NCBI GenBank assembly: GCA_964387795.1
Contig: CAYLYP010000054.1
Location: 1-21,536, forward strand
Direction: 5' to 3'
DNA from: CAYLYP01 sp964387795
GTDB taxonomy: Bacteria; Bacteroidota; Bacteroidia; Bacteroidales; UBA7960
DNA: 21,536 nt
This document shows positions 6,108 to 13,625 of the stretch, in pieces. The translations under genes were made by a program, and so were the position numbers. The notes beneath the pieces are model-generated. The model ran no database searches. It was not told the DNA's origin and saw only the letters and a program-made list of their open reading frames with translations. Positions within the stretch are counted from its first letter, which is position 1. Every line of letters starts with the position of its first letter.

Positions 6108-7133
6108 TTATTCAGTCTTTACAATAAAAATGAAATTTTTCAAGGTTGAAATTTTGTCTGTAAAAGGCAATTCACCTAAAGAATTTTTATTGTCTTCGAT
6201 TTTAATATTTTCAATAATCTTTAAAAAGGTTATTACATATTGCGATTTAATTGCATAACCAGCACTTTCAGCACCTTGTAATTTTGCATTTACAACACCA
6301 ATAATCTCACCTTTGTCATTAAATAGTGGACTTCCACTATTTCCTGGCTGAACCGCTGCAGAAAACTGATACTGAGAAATCGTTCCTTTAAAACCACTCT
6401 TGGCACTAATAAGCCCTTCTGTAACTTTAATCTCTTCACCCATTGCTGACGTAAGAGGATAACCCAATGTAAAGGCATTAGCACCCTGAGGACTTGTTTC
6501 AAGACAAAGGTTGTATGGAAGTTTAGGGAAAGTGATGTTTTGATTCTTGAGTTTAAGTAACGCCAGGTCTAAATCAACATCATAAGCAATAACTTCAACA
6601 CCATAAAGTGTAGAAAAATCATTCCCAATACCCTTAACCTGAACATTTTTAGCTCCGCTAATTACATGATAATTCGTCAAAAAATATCCTTGTTGGCTAA
6701 TAAGGAAACACGTTCCTTGCTTTGGACCATTGTCCTCTTTGCTCCTCGACAACTTACAAATAGGGTCGTCTATATCCTCCTCAGCTAAAATTGTATTAGT
6801 AGATTTTGCTAGAATAATTTTACCTCTTTCTTCATCTACCTCCTTAAATGCACCAAATTGCATCTGAAAGTAATAAGTATTACCATTTTTCACATCCATT
6901 GATCTTGTTATTCTCTCTTTATTTAAAATTAACACAACTGTAATTCTTCCTTCTGAATACATTTTGAATTCTAAATTTTCTCCACCGAAAATACTACCAA
7001 CTAAATGTTGATTAAGATATATTTCAAAATTGGTATTTTTTGAATAGCAGTTTACGAAATTAATTGTGCTATAATCTTGAGCCGAAACTTGTAAGGTCAA
7101 GAAAGTTAGAAGTGTAAAAAAAAGTTTTTTCAT
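6108..7133 (-). CDS. Secreted trypsin-like serine protease
   Basis: A 341-residue protein with a signal peptide (MKKLFFTLLTFLTLQVSAQ). Residues 20-110 look like a small beta-rich domain of unknown role. Residues about 135-310 form an S1C/HtrA-like chymotrypsin fold: TNYHVISGA (H156), DLDLALLKL (D189) and QPGNSGSPLF (S266) supply the catalytic triad, with GTCFLIS before the histidine and GEIIGVVNAKL after the serine as in the family. No PDZ domain follows, unlike DegP/DegQ, so this is a stand-alone periplasmic or secreted protease. The substrate is unknown. It is flanked by long spacers on both sides and is probably its own transcription unit. Confidence 0.88.
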   Translation of the reverse strand: MKKLFFTLLTFLTLQVSAQDYSTINFVNCYSKNTNFEIYLNQHLVGSIFGGENLEFKMYSEGRITVVLILNKERITRSMDVKNGNTYYFQMQFGAFKEVDEERGKIILAKSTNTILAEEDIDDPICKLSRSKEDNGPKQGTCFLISQQGYFLTNYHVISGAKNVQVKGIGNDFSTLYGVEVIAYDVDLDLALLKLKNQNITFPKLPYNLCLETSPQGANAFTLGYPLTSAMGEEIKVTEGLISAKSGFKGTISQYQFSAAVQPGNSGSPLFNDKGEIIGVVNAKLQGAESAGYAIKSQYVITFLKIIENIKIEDNKNSLGELPFTDKISTLKNFIFIVKTE

Positions 7134-7478
7134 ATTTATTGCGTTTTATATGATTTAAGTGTAACTGTTAATTCATTATTTTTTATGATTATTTCATTCA
7201 ATACCTCTCTAATTAATATGAGATGCATATAAAACATCATAAAGTTTATTGAGCAAAATTATATTTTTTTTACTACTGACCGACATAACTATAAAAAAAG
7301 ATAAGACTTTAACCCATGCATGCACTGGTGGCAAATTAATTCACTAAACTTGAACTTACAGGAAAGGAGGCATATAGCATAATTAAGTAATTGATTATCA
7401 CCTACTTTTCAACGAAAACCTTGCATGCTGGCATAAGAAGGGTTCATTACTATTTATCAAATGAACAACTTCCTTTCA
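7134..7478. other. Long spacer upstream of the protease gene
   Basis: 345 bp of A+T-rich DNA. A minus-strand TAATTTTG at 7261-7254 fits the TAnnTTTG box, but it lies about 120 bp before the protease ATG and lacks a paired TTG, so it is not called as a promoter. No gene, RNA or strong repeat seen. Confidence 0.4.
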
Positions 7479-7979
7479 TTATTTTTTCTTTAATTTTTCA
7501 AAAGTAATAAAAAACCATTTAAATCTTTTTACCAAATGCAGAATTAGATAAACAGTAAGGATTATTGAAAGTTTGTCATGCACTTCAATAAGAGTTTTTC
7601 TTGTCAATTCATTTCCATTTAGCAAATCAATAAACCATGGTATCAAGCCTGTTATTGCCACCAATGAAAAAAACAAGGAAAGGACCAGGACCTGTTGGTT
7701 TTTTGAGATAAGTTTTTTTGAAATCACATTAAGATACCAATTCCAATGCTGGACAACATGGTAAATCATAAACAGCGAAATCAAAACAATAGAAATTTTA
7801 TGAATGGCAGACCATGTAGCATAATCAAATCCAAAAACAGTGGCATTTTGTGCGATTTCACCATGATTGCCCATGTGATACTTAATCTGAATTAATAAGC
7901 CGGAAAAAGCAGTAGCAAATCCAGATACAAGTAATCCCAAATTAATTATAAAGCGTTTCGTTGAATTGTTCATCGACAT
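7479..7979 (-). CDS. Four-helix histidine-rich membrane protein (DUF4405-like)
   Basis: 166 residues with four predicted membrane helices (about 10-31, 58-78, 97-117, 136-152). Histidines in or near helices (H60, H74, H78, H134, H148) are placed as in b-type cytochromes of the DUF4405/cytochrome b561-like superfamily, so heme binding and quinone-linked electron transfer are plausible (inference). Start ATG 7979 overlaps the ferredoxin gene by 38 bp; ATG 7973 (third codon) is an alternative with a 32-bp overlap. The tight overlap argues that the membrane protein and ferredoxin are made together and act as one electron-transfer unit. The C-terminus is basic (KRFKWFFITFEKLKKK), consistent with a cytoplasmic tail. 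Confidence 0.75.
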   Translation of the reverse strand: MSMNNSTKRFIINLGLLVSGFATAFSGLLIQIKYHMGNHGEIAQNATVFGFDYATWSAIHKISIVLISLFMIYHVVQHWNWYLNVISKKLISKNQQVLVLSLFFSLVAITGLIPWFIDLLNGNELTRKTLIEVHDKLSIILTVYLILHLVKRFKWFFITFEKLKKK

Positions 7980-8220
7980 TTCTCCTTACATTTATTTTAC
8001 TTATTGCACCGGTATTACAAATGTTTGCACATTTAAAACACCCGGAGCATGAACTTTTATTTACAAAAAGTATATGTTTGTGCCAGGGCAGGTTAATCCT
8101 TCCAATCACTCTATGAGTACAAATATTTAGGCAGTTCCAACATCCGATACATTTTTTTTCATCAAGCATGACAAATGCTGTTGCTAAATGCCCTGGCCTT
8201 AAGAATCGTTTTTTAATCAT
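7942..8220 (-). CDS. 2[4Fe-4S] ferredoxin-type protein
   Basis: 92 residues with two CxxCxxCxxxC motifs: C24/C27/C30/C34 (KKCIGCWNCLNIC) and C58/C61/C64/C68 (SCSGCFKCANIC). Each should bind a [4Fe-4S] cluster. The proline that usually follows the fourth cysteine is replaced (by T and N), which is a little unusual. There is no signal peptide or membrane helix, so it should work in the cytoplasm, docking to the membrane protein whose gene overlaps its 3' end. It lies 70 bp after the Crp/Fnr-type regulator gene on the same strand. Likely role: electron transfer between the membrane cytochrome and a soluble partner (inference). Confidence 0.85.
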   Translation of the reverse strand: MIKKRFLRPGHLATAFVMLDEKKCIGCWNCLNICTHRVIGRINLPWHKHILFVNKSSCSGCFKCANICNTGAISKINVRRNVDEQFNETLYN

Positions 8221-8290
8221 GCCATTCTTTTTTTGGCAAAAATCAACAACAATCGTCTCAGCAACAATAACAATTGTTAATAAAAGAGAT

Positions 8291-8845
8291 TTATTTCCTG
8301 TTTCTTATACGGCTAAGCGAGATGGGTGTTATCCCCAGATATGATGCTATATAATGCTGTGGTACTCTTTTTATGACCTCCGGGTAGTTTTTTATCAATT
8401 CTTCATACCTTTCCCTGGGAGAATCTTTGATACGGGATAGAAACAGTTGGGCATAATTTCTGAACCTTTGAAACAGAAACTCATTAAATTTTTCCTTAAA
8501 CTCAGGATATGTTTCAATTAAGTTATCAAATGTTTGCTTGCTAATTGAAATGATTTGTGATGGTTCAATGCTTTCTATAGTAAACAAGCTTGGCTTGTTG
8601 TTAAGAAAACTATCAATGGAAGCAACAGCCTGATGCTCAAAAAAGAATTGAAATGTTATGTCTTTTCCATCTTTATTGAACCATTGCCTTAAACAACCTT
8701 TTTGAATAAAAAAAATATGACCCGATACCTCCCCATCATGCAGTAAAACTGTTTTTAAAGGGATCTCAGATTTTACAAAAGAATCCAGAATTTCAGGCCC
8801 GTTTACCGTATCATGTTTAATAATTTCAATCAGTTGGTCAATCAT
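8291..8845 (-). CDS. Crp/Fnr-family transcriptional regulator
   Basis: 184 residues. Residues about 20-115 form a cyclic-nucleotide-binding-type beta-roll (LLHDGEVSGHIFFIQKGCLRQWF, FFFEHQAVASIDSFL), and the C-terminus has a short helix-turn-helix (HYIASYLGITPISLSRIRNRK). Only one cysteine (C51) is present, so it is not an Fnr-type oxygen sensor with its own Fe-S cluster, and the Bacteroidota members of this group usually lack a clear cAMP site; the ligand is unknown. It heads the minus-strand regulator-ferredoxin-membrane protein operon and is divergent from the Rrf2-hcp operon, making it a candidate controller of one or both. Confidence 0.88.
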   Translation of the reverse strand: MIDQLIEIIKHDTVNGPEILDSFVKSEIPLKTVLLHDGEVSGHIFFIQKGCLRQWFNKDGKDITFQFFFEHQAVASIDSFLNNKPSLFTIESIEPSQIISISKQTFDNLIETYPEFKEKFNEFLFQRFRNYAQLFLSRIKDSPRERYEELIKNYPEVIKRVPQHYIASYLGITPISLSRIRNRK

Positions 8846-9194
8846 TTCCTGAGAATTATCATTATAGTAATCATTTGTTGATTTATCACGATTAATGGGG
8901 GTAAAAATATCTAAAACAAACTAACTATAAGCATTTTATCAAAAATATTTTCAGGGTACCAATAAATTTAAGGAAAAACAATAGATACTCAGCCTACTAT
9001 ATAAAAATACTACCACATAAGCCATGTGAAGAATTTAATGTACAAGTCAATTTTTGTTGGGGAAAAATATCATGAACTCTTTGTTTTACGATTGTTTATT
9101 TTGGTAATTTCTATTGCCATAAAACCATATTAACCATTTATACTGCTATTATTCAATACATTAAATTTATATAGGAAAATATTTACCGAAATAC

Positions 9195-9226
9195 TTGTTT
9201 TGTATTATAATTATTTACTACATTTG
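9195..9226 (+). promoter_or_regulatory. Promoter candidate of the Rrf2-hcp operon
   Basis: TTG (9195-9197), a 21-bp spacer and TACATTTG (9219-9226) match the Bacteroidota -33/-7 consensus TTG...TAnnTTTG. The start of transcription would fall about 30 bp before the ATG at 9263. Confidence 0.6.
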
Positions 9227-9239
9227 CGTATTCAATTAC

Positions 9240-9251
9240 TTAATTGATTAA
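9240..9251. promoter_or_regulatory. Small palindrome, possible operator
   Basis: TTAAT-TG-ATTAA has perfect arms and lies between the -7 box and the Rrf2 ATG, where autorepression would act. It is short and A+T-rich, so chance is possible. Confidence 0.25.
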
Positions 9252-9262
9252 ACATAAAAAAC

Positions 9263-9667
9263 ATGAGCAAACTCTTTAATTTTTCGGAAGCATCAACCAT
9301 TGCATTACATAGCATGGGACTGATAGCCCAGAGCAAGGAGGCGCTCAATGCATTCCAGATAGCAGAGATGACTGGTTTTTCGAGGCATCATATATCAAAA
9401 GTATTGCAGCAATTGGTAAAAAACAATATGTTAACTTCAATACGCGGGCCTAAAGGAGGATTTCTATTAAACCGGAAAGCAGAAGATATAAATCTTTTAG
9501 AGGTTTATAGCGTTATAGAAGGTGTTCCGCAAAGTCACCAATGCAGCATAAAATGTAAGAACTGTCCTTTTAGCCAATGCATTTTTGGTGGGTTGACTGA
9601 AAGGTTTACAAAAGAATTCAGACAGTATTTAGAACAAAAGAAAATATCAGACCTTAAAAACAAATAA
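9263..9667 (+). CDS. Rrf2-family Fe-S transcriptional regulator
   Basis: 134 residues, normal for Rrf2. The N-terminal winged helix includes FQIAEMTGFSRHHISKVLQQLVKNNMLTSIRGPKGGFLL, whose GPKGGFxL wing is diagnostic. Four cysteines C94, C98, C101 and C106 (QCSIKCKNCPFSQC) replace the three-cysteine ligand set typical of NsrR/IscR and could bind an Fe-S cluster. By analogy with NsrR, it probably senses nitric oxide, redox state or cluster supply and represses the downstream genes (inference). The next gene starts 5 bp after its stop, so the regulator and ferredoxin-like gene are co-transcribed and translationally coupled. Confidence 0.9.
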   Translation: MSKLFNFSEASTIALHSMGLIAQSKEALNAFQIAEMTGFSRHHISKVLQQLVKNNMLTSIRGPKGGFLLNRKAEDINLLEVYSVIEGVPQSHQCSIKCKNCPFSQCIFGGLTERFTKEFRQYLEQKKISDLKNK

Positions 9668-9672
9668 GTAGG

Positions 9673-10554
9673 ATGAAACGGACAATCATTAAAATAGATG
9701 AAGAATTGTGCAATGGATGCGGGCTTTGTGTTAGCGGATGTCATGAAGGGGCTTTACAGCTCATAGACAATAAAGCACGTATGATTAGCGACTTGTTTTG
9801 CGATGGCCTGGGTGCCTGTATCGGGGACTGCCCTGTTGGTGCTATAACTCTGGAAGAGCGTGAAGCAGAGCCTTATAATGAACTTTTGGTAATGGAAAGG
9901 ATAGCACCTAAAGGCGAGAACACAATCATTGCACATTTAAACCATTTGATTGAACATCAGCAGGACGAATTTGTTAACCAAGGACTATCCTATTTAAAAG
10001 AGCACGACATAAACATAGATTTTTCAAGATTAAAGAATCACAATAAAGGACAAACACAAATGGAAAATCATAAATCAGATGTTCATGCCCATACAGGAGG
10101 TGGTTGCCCGGGTTCAAGGGCAATGAGTTTTGACAAGCCGGTATCAGGTGCTGCTTTAGTGAGCGATCAGCCCTCCGAATTGCGCCAGTGGCCTGTTCAG
10201 CTTCACCTATTAAATCCGCAGGCACCCTATTTCAAGAATGCAGATGTTTTGCTGGCAGCAGATTGTGTAGCATTTTCAATGGGGAACTTCCATCAGAAAT
10301 ACCTAAAAGGGAAAACCTTAGCAATAGCTTGTCCAAAGCTTGATAGCGGGAAAGAATCCTATATAGAAAAGCTAACAGCCATGGTTGATCTCTCAGAGAT
10401 AAATACGATAACAGTCATGATAATGGAAGTTCCATGTTGTGGGGGATTGATACAGATGGCACAGATTGCCGTAGAGCGGGCAAAAAGGAAGGTACCAATA
10501 AAACTTATCATGGTAAGTTTACAGGGAGAGGTAATAAAAGAAAGCTGGGTATAA
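9673..10554 (+). CDS. Ferredoxin-like multi-cysteine protein linked to Hcp
   Basis: 293 residues. N-terminal ferredoxin module: C13/C16/C19/C23 (CNGCGLCVSGC) forms one [4Fe-4S] site, and C43/C49/C53 (FCDGLGACIGDCPVGA) a second site with an altered spacing and only three obvious ligands. A linker of about 80 residues with HAHTGGGCPGSRA (C145) leads to a C-terminal domain with VLLAADCVAF (C198), LAIACPKLD (C220) and EVPCCGG (C255, C256), which may hold another metal site. Proteins of this layout are found beside hcp in anaerobes and are thought to carry electrons; the exact reaction is not established. Start ATG 9673 follows the regulator stop by 5 bp. 59 bp separate it from hcp. Confidence 0.85.
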   Translation: MKRTIIKIDEELCNGCGLCVSGCHEGALQLIDNKARMISDLFCDGLGACIGDCPVGAITLEEREAEPYNELLVMERIAPKGENTIIAHLNHLIEHQQDEFVNQGLSYLKEHDINIDFSRLKNHNKGQTQMENHKSDVHAHTGGGCPGSRAMSFDKPVSGAALVSDQPSELRQWPVQLHLLNPQAPYFKNADVLLAADCVAFSMGNFHQKYLKGKTLAIACPKLDSGKESYIEKLTAMVDLSEINTITVMIMEVPCCGGLIQMAQIAVERAKRKVPIKLIMVSLQGEVIKESWV

Positions 10555-10600
10555 ACAGCACTTAAATAAACAGGCAAAAAACAATTAATAACTAAAACAC

Positions 10601-10605
10601 AGGAG
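10601..10605 (+). promoter_or_regulatory. Strong ribosome binding site of hcp
   Basis: AGGAG lies 8 bases before ATG 10614. A good Shine-Dalgarno is uncommon in this window; it fixes the start at 10614 rather than the ATG two codons later and suggests hcp is strongly translated. Confidence 0.7.
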
Positions 10606-10613
10606 ATAAAAAA

Positions 10614-12272
10614 ATGAGTATGTTTTGTTTTCAATGTCAGGAGACAGCAAAAGGCACAGGTTGCACCATCAAGGGTGTATGTGGGAAAACACCTGAAGTA
10701 GCAGGTATTCAGGATGCATTAATGTATCTTATGAAAGGAATGTCGGTTTATGCTGAAAAAGCAAGAGCTAATGGAATTGATGTAAGTGAGGTTGAGCACT
10801 ACGTGATGAATGGCTTATTTATGACAATCACAAATGCCAATTTTGACCATCAGAGGTTTATTGAATACATCAGTCAGGGTTTTAAAATCCGTATCAAACT
10901 TGAAGGCATCCTGCAAGCAAAAGGATTACTTGGTGACAAGGAATCACTTCCCGAAGCAGCAAAATGGTATGCTACCACTGCATCTGAGTATGAAAAGAAA
11001 GCGCAACAGGTTGGTGTTTTGCAGATGAGCCCTAATGAAGACGTACGTTCATTAAGAGAATTATTGACTTATGGATTGAAAGGTATGGCAGCTTATGCTG
11101 AACATGCACACAATCTGAAGCATCATGACAAAGAAGTTTTTGCATTCATGACAAAAGGCCTTAGCGCAACTCTTAATGATTCCTTATCAGCAGATGAGTT
11201 AACAGGCCTGGTGCTTGAGTGTGGTAAATATGGTGTTTCTGTAATGGCCCTTTTGGATAAAGCCAATACAACAACCTATGGCAACCCGGAAATTACAAAA
11301 GTAAATATTGGGGTAAGAAACAATCCTGCAATCCTTATCAGTGGCCATGACCTTAGGGATATGGAAGATTTATTGGAACAAACAAAAGGAACGGGGGTTG
11401 ATATTTATACCCATAGCGAAATGCTACCAGCTAATTATTATCCGGCTTTTAAGAAGTATGATCATTTTGTAGGCAACTATGGTAATGCATGGTGGAAACA
11501 AAAAGAAGAATTTGAATCTTTCAATGGCCCTATATTGTTCACTACAAACTGTATTGTCCCTCCGATGTCGAATGCATCTTACACTGATAAGATTTACACA
11601 ACAGGTGCATCAGGTTTGAACGGAGCAAAACATATCCCGGACAGGACTGAAGGAGGCCGTAAAGATTTTTCTGAAATCATTGCACATGCCAAAAAATGTG
11701 CTTCTCCAAAAGAAATTGAAAAGGGGGAAATCATTGGAGGCTTTGCACATAATCAGGTAATACAGTTGGCAGATAAAGTTGTTGAAGCAGTAAAATCAGG
11801 GGCAATCCGTAAGTTCTTTGTGATGGCAGGATGTGATGGCAGGATGAAAGACCGTGATTATTATACCCAGTTTGCAGCTGCACTACCAAAAGACACCGTA
11901 ATCCTGACAGCAGGATGTGCAAAATATCGTTATAACAAACTACCATTAGGCGACATCAATGGAATACCAAGAGTATTGGATGCAGGTCAGTGTAACGACT
12001 CTTATTCTCTTGCAGTAATTGCATTAAAACTCAAAGAAGTTTTTGAACTTAATGACATCAATGAACTGCCAATCGCATATAACATTGCATGGTATGAGCA
12101 AAAAGCAGTTATCGTATTGCTTGCCCTCCTTTCTCTTGGTGTGAAAAACATACATTTAGGACCTACCCTCCCGGCATTCCTTTCACCCAATGTAGCAAAA
12201 GTGTTGGTTGAAAACTTTGGGATTGCAGGTATCACTACTGTTGACGAAGACATGAAAATCTTCCTGAATTAA
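10614..12272 (+). CDS. hcp: Hybrid cluster protein (class I Hcp)
   Basis: 552 residues, the full length of a class I Hcp. The N-terminal cluster ligands C5, C8, C17, C23 have the C-x2-C-x8-C-x5-C spacing of class I proteins from anaerobes. All hybrid-cluster ligands are present in expected order: H245 (SGHDL), E269 (HSEM), C313 (TTNC), C407 (MAGCDGR, the persulfide position), C435 (TAGCAKY), C460 (AGQC), E495 and K497 (YEQK). Hcp reduces nitric oxide to nitrous oxide in E. coli and has hydroxylamine reductase activity in vitro. It acts in the cytoplasm and needs an electron donor. No Hcr reductase is encoded nearby; the flanking ferredoxin-like and BFD-like proteins are the candidate donors. 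Confidence 0.97.
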   Translation: MSMFCFQCQETAKGTGCTIKGVCGKTPEVAGIQDALMYLMKGMSVYAEKARANGIDVSEVEHYVMNGLFMTITNANFDHQRFIEYISQGFKIRIKLEGILQAKGLLGDKESLPEAAKWYATTASEYEKKAQQVGVLQMSPNEDVRSLRELLTYGLKGMAAYAEHAHNLKHHDKEVFAFMTKGLSATLNDSLSADELTGLVLECGKYGVSVMALLDKANTTTYGNPEITKVNIGVRNNPAILISGHDLRDMEDLLEQTKGTGVDIYTHSEMLPANYYPAFKKYDHFVGNYGNAWWKQKEEFESFNGPILFTTNCIVPPMSNASYTDKIYTTGASGLNGAKHIPDRTEGGRKDFSEIIAHAKKCASPKEIEKGEIIGGFAHNQVIQLADKVVEAVKSGAIRKFFVMAGCDGRMKDRDYYTQFAAALPKDTVILTAGCAKYRYNKLPLGDINGIPRVLDAGQCNDSYSLAVIALKLKEVFELNDINELPIAYNIAWYEQKAVIVLLALLSLGVKNIHLGPTLPAFLSPNVAKVLVENFGIAGITTVDEDMKIFLN

Positions 12273-12286
12273 CAAAACAATTCCTC

Positions 12287-12318
12287 AGGATGGCGCCATC
12301 AATGAATGGCGCCATCCT
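12287..12318. terminator. Strong hairpin between hcp and the BFD-like gene
   Basis: A perfect 13-bp stem (AGGATGGCGCCAT with its complement) around the 6-nt loop CAATGA, 14 bp after the hcp stop. Only TTT follows before ACAAAA, so termination is probably partial: it may lower expression of the downstream genes relative to hcp, or protect the hcp mRNA 3' end. The arms are themselves palindromic around GGCGCC. Confidence 0.65.
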
Positions 12319-12360
12319 TTACAAAAGCAAAAGGCATAAATTTAAAAAAATATAAATACT

Positions 12361-12552
12361 ATGGAAGAGAACCCAATGATTTGTACTTGTATGGAAGTAT
12401 ATCAGAAGGAAATAGAGGCAGCCATCAAGGATAAGAAGCTCACCACCGTAGAACAGGTACAGGATGCCACAGGAGCAGGAACTGTTTGTGGGGCATGTGT
12501 TGATGACATACAAAAGATACTTGAGCAGATAAACAACCGCATCGAATTATAA
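12361..12552 (+). CDS. BFD-like [2Fe-2S] protein
   Basis: 63 residues with the BFD-type pattern C-x-C-x32-C-x2-C: C8 and C10 (ICTC) and C43 and C46 (VCGAC), which should bind a [2Fe-2S] cluster, within a short helical fold (DATGAGTVCGACVDDIQKIL). Small BFD domains deliver electrons or clusters to partner enzymes such as nitrite reductase, NifU and bacterioferritin. Its position after hcp suggests it serves Hcp or helps cluster assembly there (inference). ATG 12361 is chosen; an in-frame ATG five codons later is possible. The next gene starts 21 bp downstream. Confidence 0.88.
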   Translation: MEENPMICTCMEVYQKEIEAAIKDKKLTTVEQVQDATGAGTVCGACVDDIQKILEQINNRIEL

Positions 12553-12573
12553 AACTTATAAACACAAAAAAAC

Positions 12574-12897
12574 ATGGGGACCATATCGCATTCTGAAATC
12601 ATGGATTTCAAAGAAAAAGTAAACTATGCTGAAGGCGGCATCGTAAGTGTAAGGGTGGTTGAACGCACCACAGGCAATGTAAGTCTGTTTGCATTTGACA
12701 AAGGACAAAAACTAAGTGAACATTCAGCTCCTTTTGATGCATTGATCCAGCTGCTTGAAGGTGAAGCAGAAATCCATATCAATCACAAACCTTATCAGCT
12801 AAAAGAAGGGCAAAGCATAATCATGCCAGCCAATATCCCACATGCAGTTAATGCAACAGCCAGGTTTAAAATGCTCCTTACGATGATAAAAGGATAG
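12574..12897 (+). CDS. Single-domain cupin protein
   Basis: 107 residues forming one cupin barrel: VSLFAFDKGQKLSEHSAPFDALIQLLEGEAEIHI followed by LKEGQSIIMPANIPHAVNATARFKMLLTMIK. H50 and H90 are the conserved histidines; the first motif has a single H rather than HxH, so metal binding may be weak or altered. Cupins of this type are common next to hcp or Fe-S genes in anaerobes, but no reaction is established. It is the fifth gene of the plus-strand redox cluster, 21 bp after the BFD-like gene, and is followed by a possible weak terminator. Confidence 0.85.
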   Translation: MGTISHSEIMDFKEKVNYAEGGIVSVRVVERTTGNVSLFAFDKGQKLSEHSAPFDALIQLLEGEAEIHINHKPYQLKEGQSIIMPANIPHAVNATARFKMLLTMIKG

Positions 12898-12968
12898 CCT
12901 GGGTTCAAGATTTAAAACATATCAAAAGCTAAAGCCTGCCATCAGGTAATAAGCATTTGAAACATCAA

Positions 12969-12999
12969 GGGGTGCATTAAATCCTGCCCCCATTTTTTT
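12969..12999 (+). terminator. Possible weak terminator
   Basis: GGGG (12969-12972) can pair with CCCC (12987-12990), with two wobble pairs inside, and is followed by seven T at 12993-12999. The stem is short, so termination would be partial. It separates the two cupin genes. Confidence 0.4.
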
Positions 13000-13041
13000 A
13001 TTTAAGGACAAATAACTGGAAATTAAATAATAAGCGTTCAG

Positions 13042-13446
13042 ATGGTAAAAAAGATTTGTTTAAAAGATGCCACAAGGGCAAACACCCAGATAGATGCCCA
13101 TATCATGTTTAGTGACAAAAGGATAGAGATTGTTCATTTACGTTTACAAGCCCAGGAACAAATAGCTGCGCATAAAAACAACCTTGATGTTTTGTTTTAT
13201 GTAAAAAAGGGAACAGCAACGATCCAAATAGAAGAAAAAGAACTATCGATAGATAACGATAAAGTAAATATGATTGCGAATGATACACACACACCAATAG
13301 TAACAGCAAATATGGAGTTCCATCCGACCTTAAACATAAAATTATTTCCGAATGAATTTCTTTATGTTGAAAAGGATTTGAACCGGATACTCATAAATCA
13401 GGGCAATGAAACCTGCGAAATATTAGTAGTAAAGCTAAACAATTAA
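13042..13446 (+). CDS. Second cupin-like protein
   Basis: 134 residues with a weakly conserved cupin barrel: QAQEQIAAHKNNLDVLFYVKKGTATIQI (H44 in the first motif) and VNMIANDTHTPIVTANMEFHPTLNIKLF. Only part of the usual metal-ligand set is visible. ATG 13042 is preceded by a 144-bp spacer after the first cupin. A 65-bp segment encoding residues 80-101 recurs in inverted orientation at 5695-5759 (32 bp identical). It is the last gene of the cluster and is followed at once by a strong hairpin. Function unknown; it might sense or stabilise a small ligand or metal in the stress response (inference). Confidence 0.78.
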   Translation: MVKKICLKDATRANTQIDAHIMFSDKRIEIVHLRLQAQEQIAAHKNNLDVLFYVKKGTATIQIEEKELSIDNDKVNMIANDTHTPIVTANMEFHPTLNIKLFPNEFLYVEKDLNRILINQGNETCEILVVKLNN

Positions 13447-13480
13447 AAACACTATTTTCATAATTTGAAAATTGTGTTTT
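13446..13480 (+). terminator. Terminator of the redox cluster
   Basis: A 15-bp A+T-rich stem (13446-13460 with 13466-13480, one T-T mismatch) around a TAATT loop starts at the cupin stop codon and ends in TTTT. It closes the plus-strand redox cluster before the transporter promoter. Confidence 0.65.
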
Positions 13481-13550
13481 ATCTAATTTACATATCAGTA
13501 TAACAAGTATTTATATTATTTCCATCCATAAAAGCAGATAGGTTGAAAAC

Positions 13551-13580
13551 TTGTTCCTTTAATATTTTTCATTACATTTG
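13551..13580 (+). promoter_or_regulatory. Promoter candidate of the transporter operon
   Basis: TTG (13551-13553), a 19-bp spacer and TACATTTG (13573-13580) fit the Bacteroidota -33/-7 consensus closely. It lies 45 bp before the transporter ATG at 13626 and after the terminator at 13446-13480. Confidence 0.7.
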
Positions 13581-13625
13581 CTCTAATTTCCTAAGAAGCA
13601 GCATGCTTTAACTAAAAAAAACAAT

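Larger units (their letters stand above)
8846..9262. promoter_or_regulatory. Divergent intergenic control region
   Basis: 417 bp between the Crp/Fnr-type gene (leftward) and the Rrf2 gene (rightward). It contains the Rrf2-side promoter candidate at 9195-9226 and the small palindrome at 9240-9251. Near the leftward gene TGATTTATCA (8879-8888) is a short palindrome, but its half-site spacing does not fit the FNR box. No gene seen. Confidence 0.5.

Noticed and set aside
7254..7261. TAATTTTG on the minus strand as protease promoter
   Set aside because: It is about 120 bp from the ATG, lacks a -33 TTG at 19-21 bp, and such A+T-rich octamers are frequent here.
8879..8888. FNR-box-like TGATTTATCA before the Crp/Fnr-type gene
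   Set aside because: Half-sites are separated by 2 bp instead of the 4 bp of TTGATnnnnATCAA, and the outer bases do not match.
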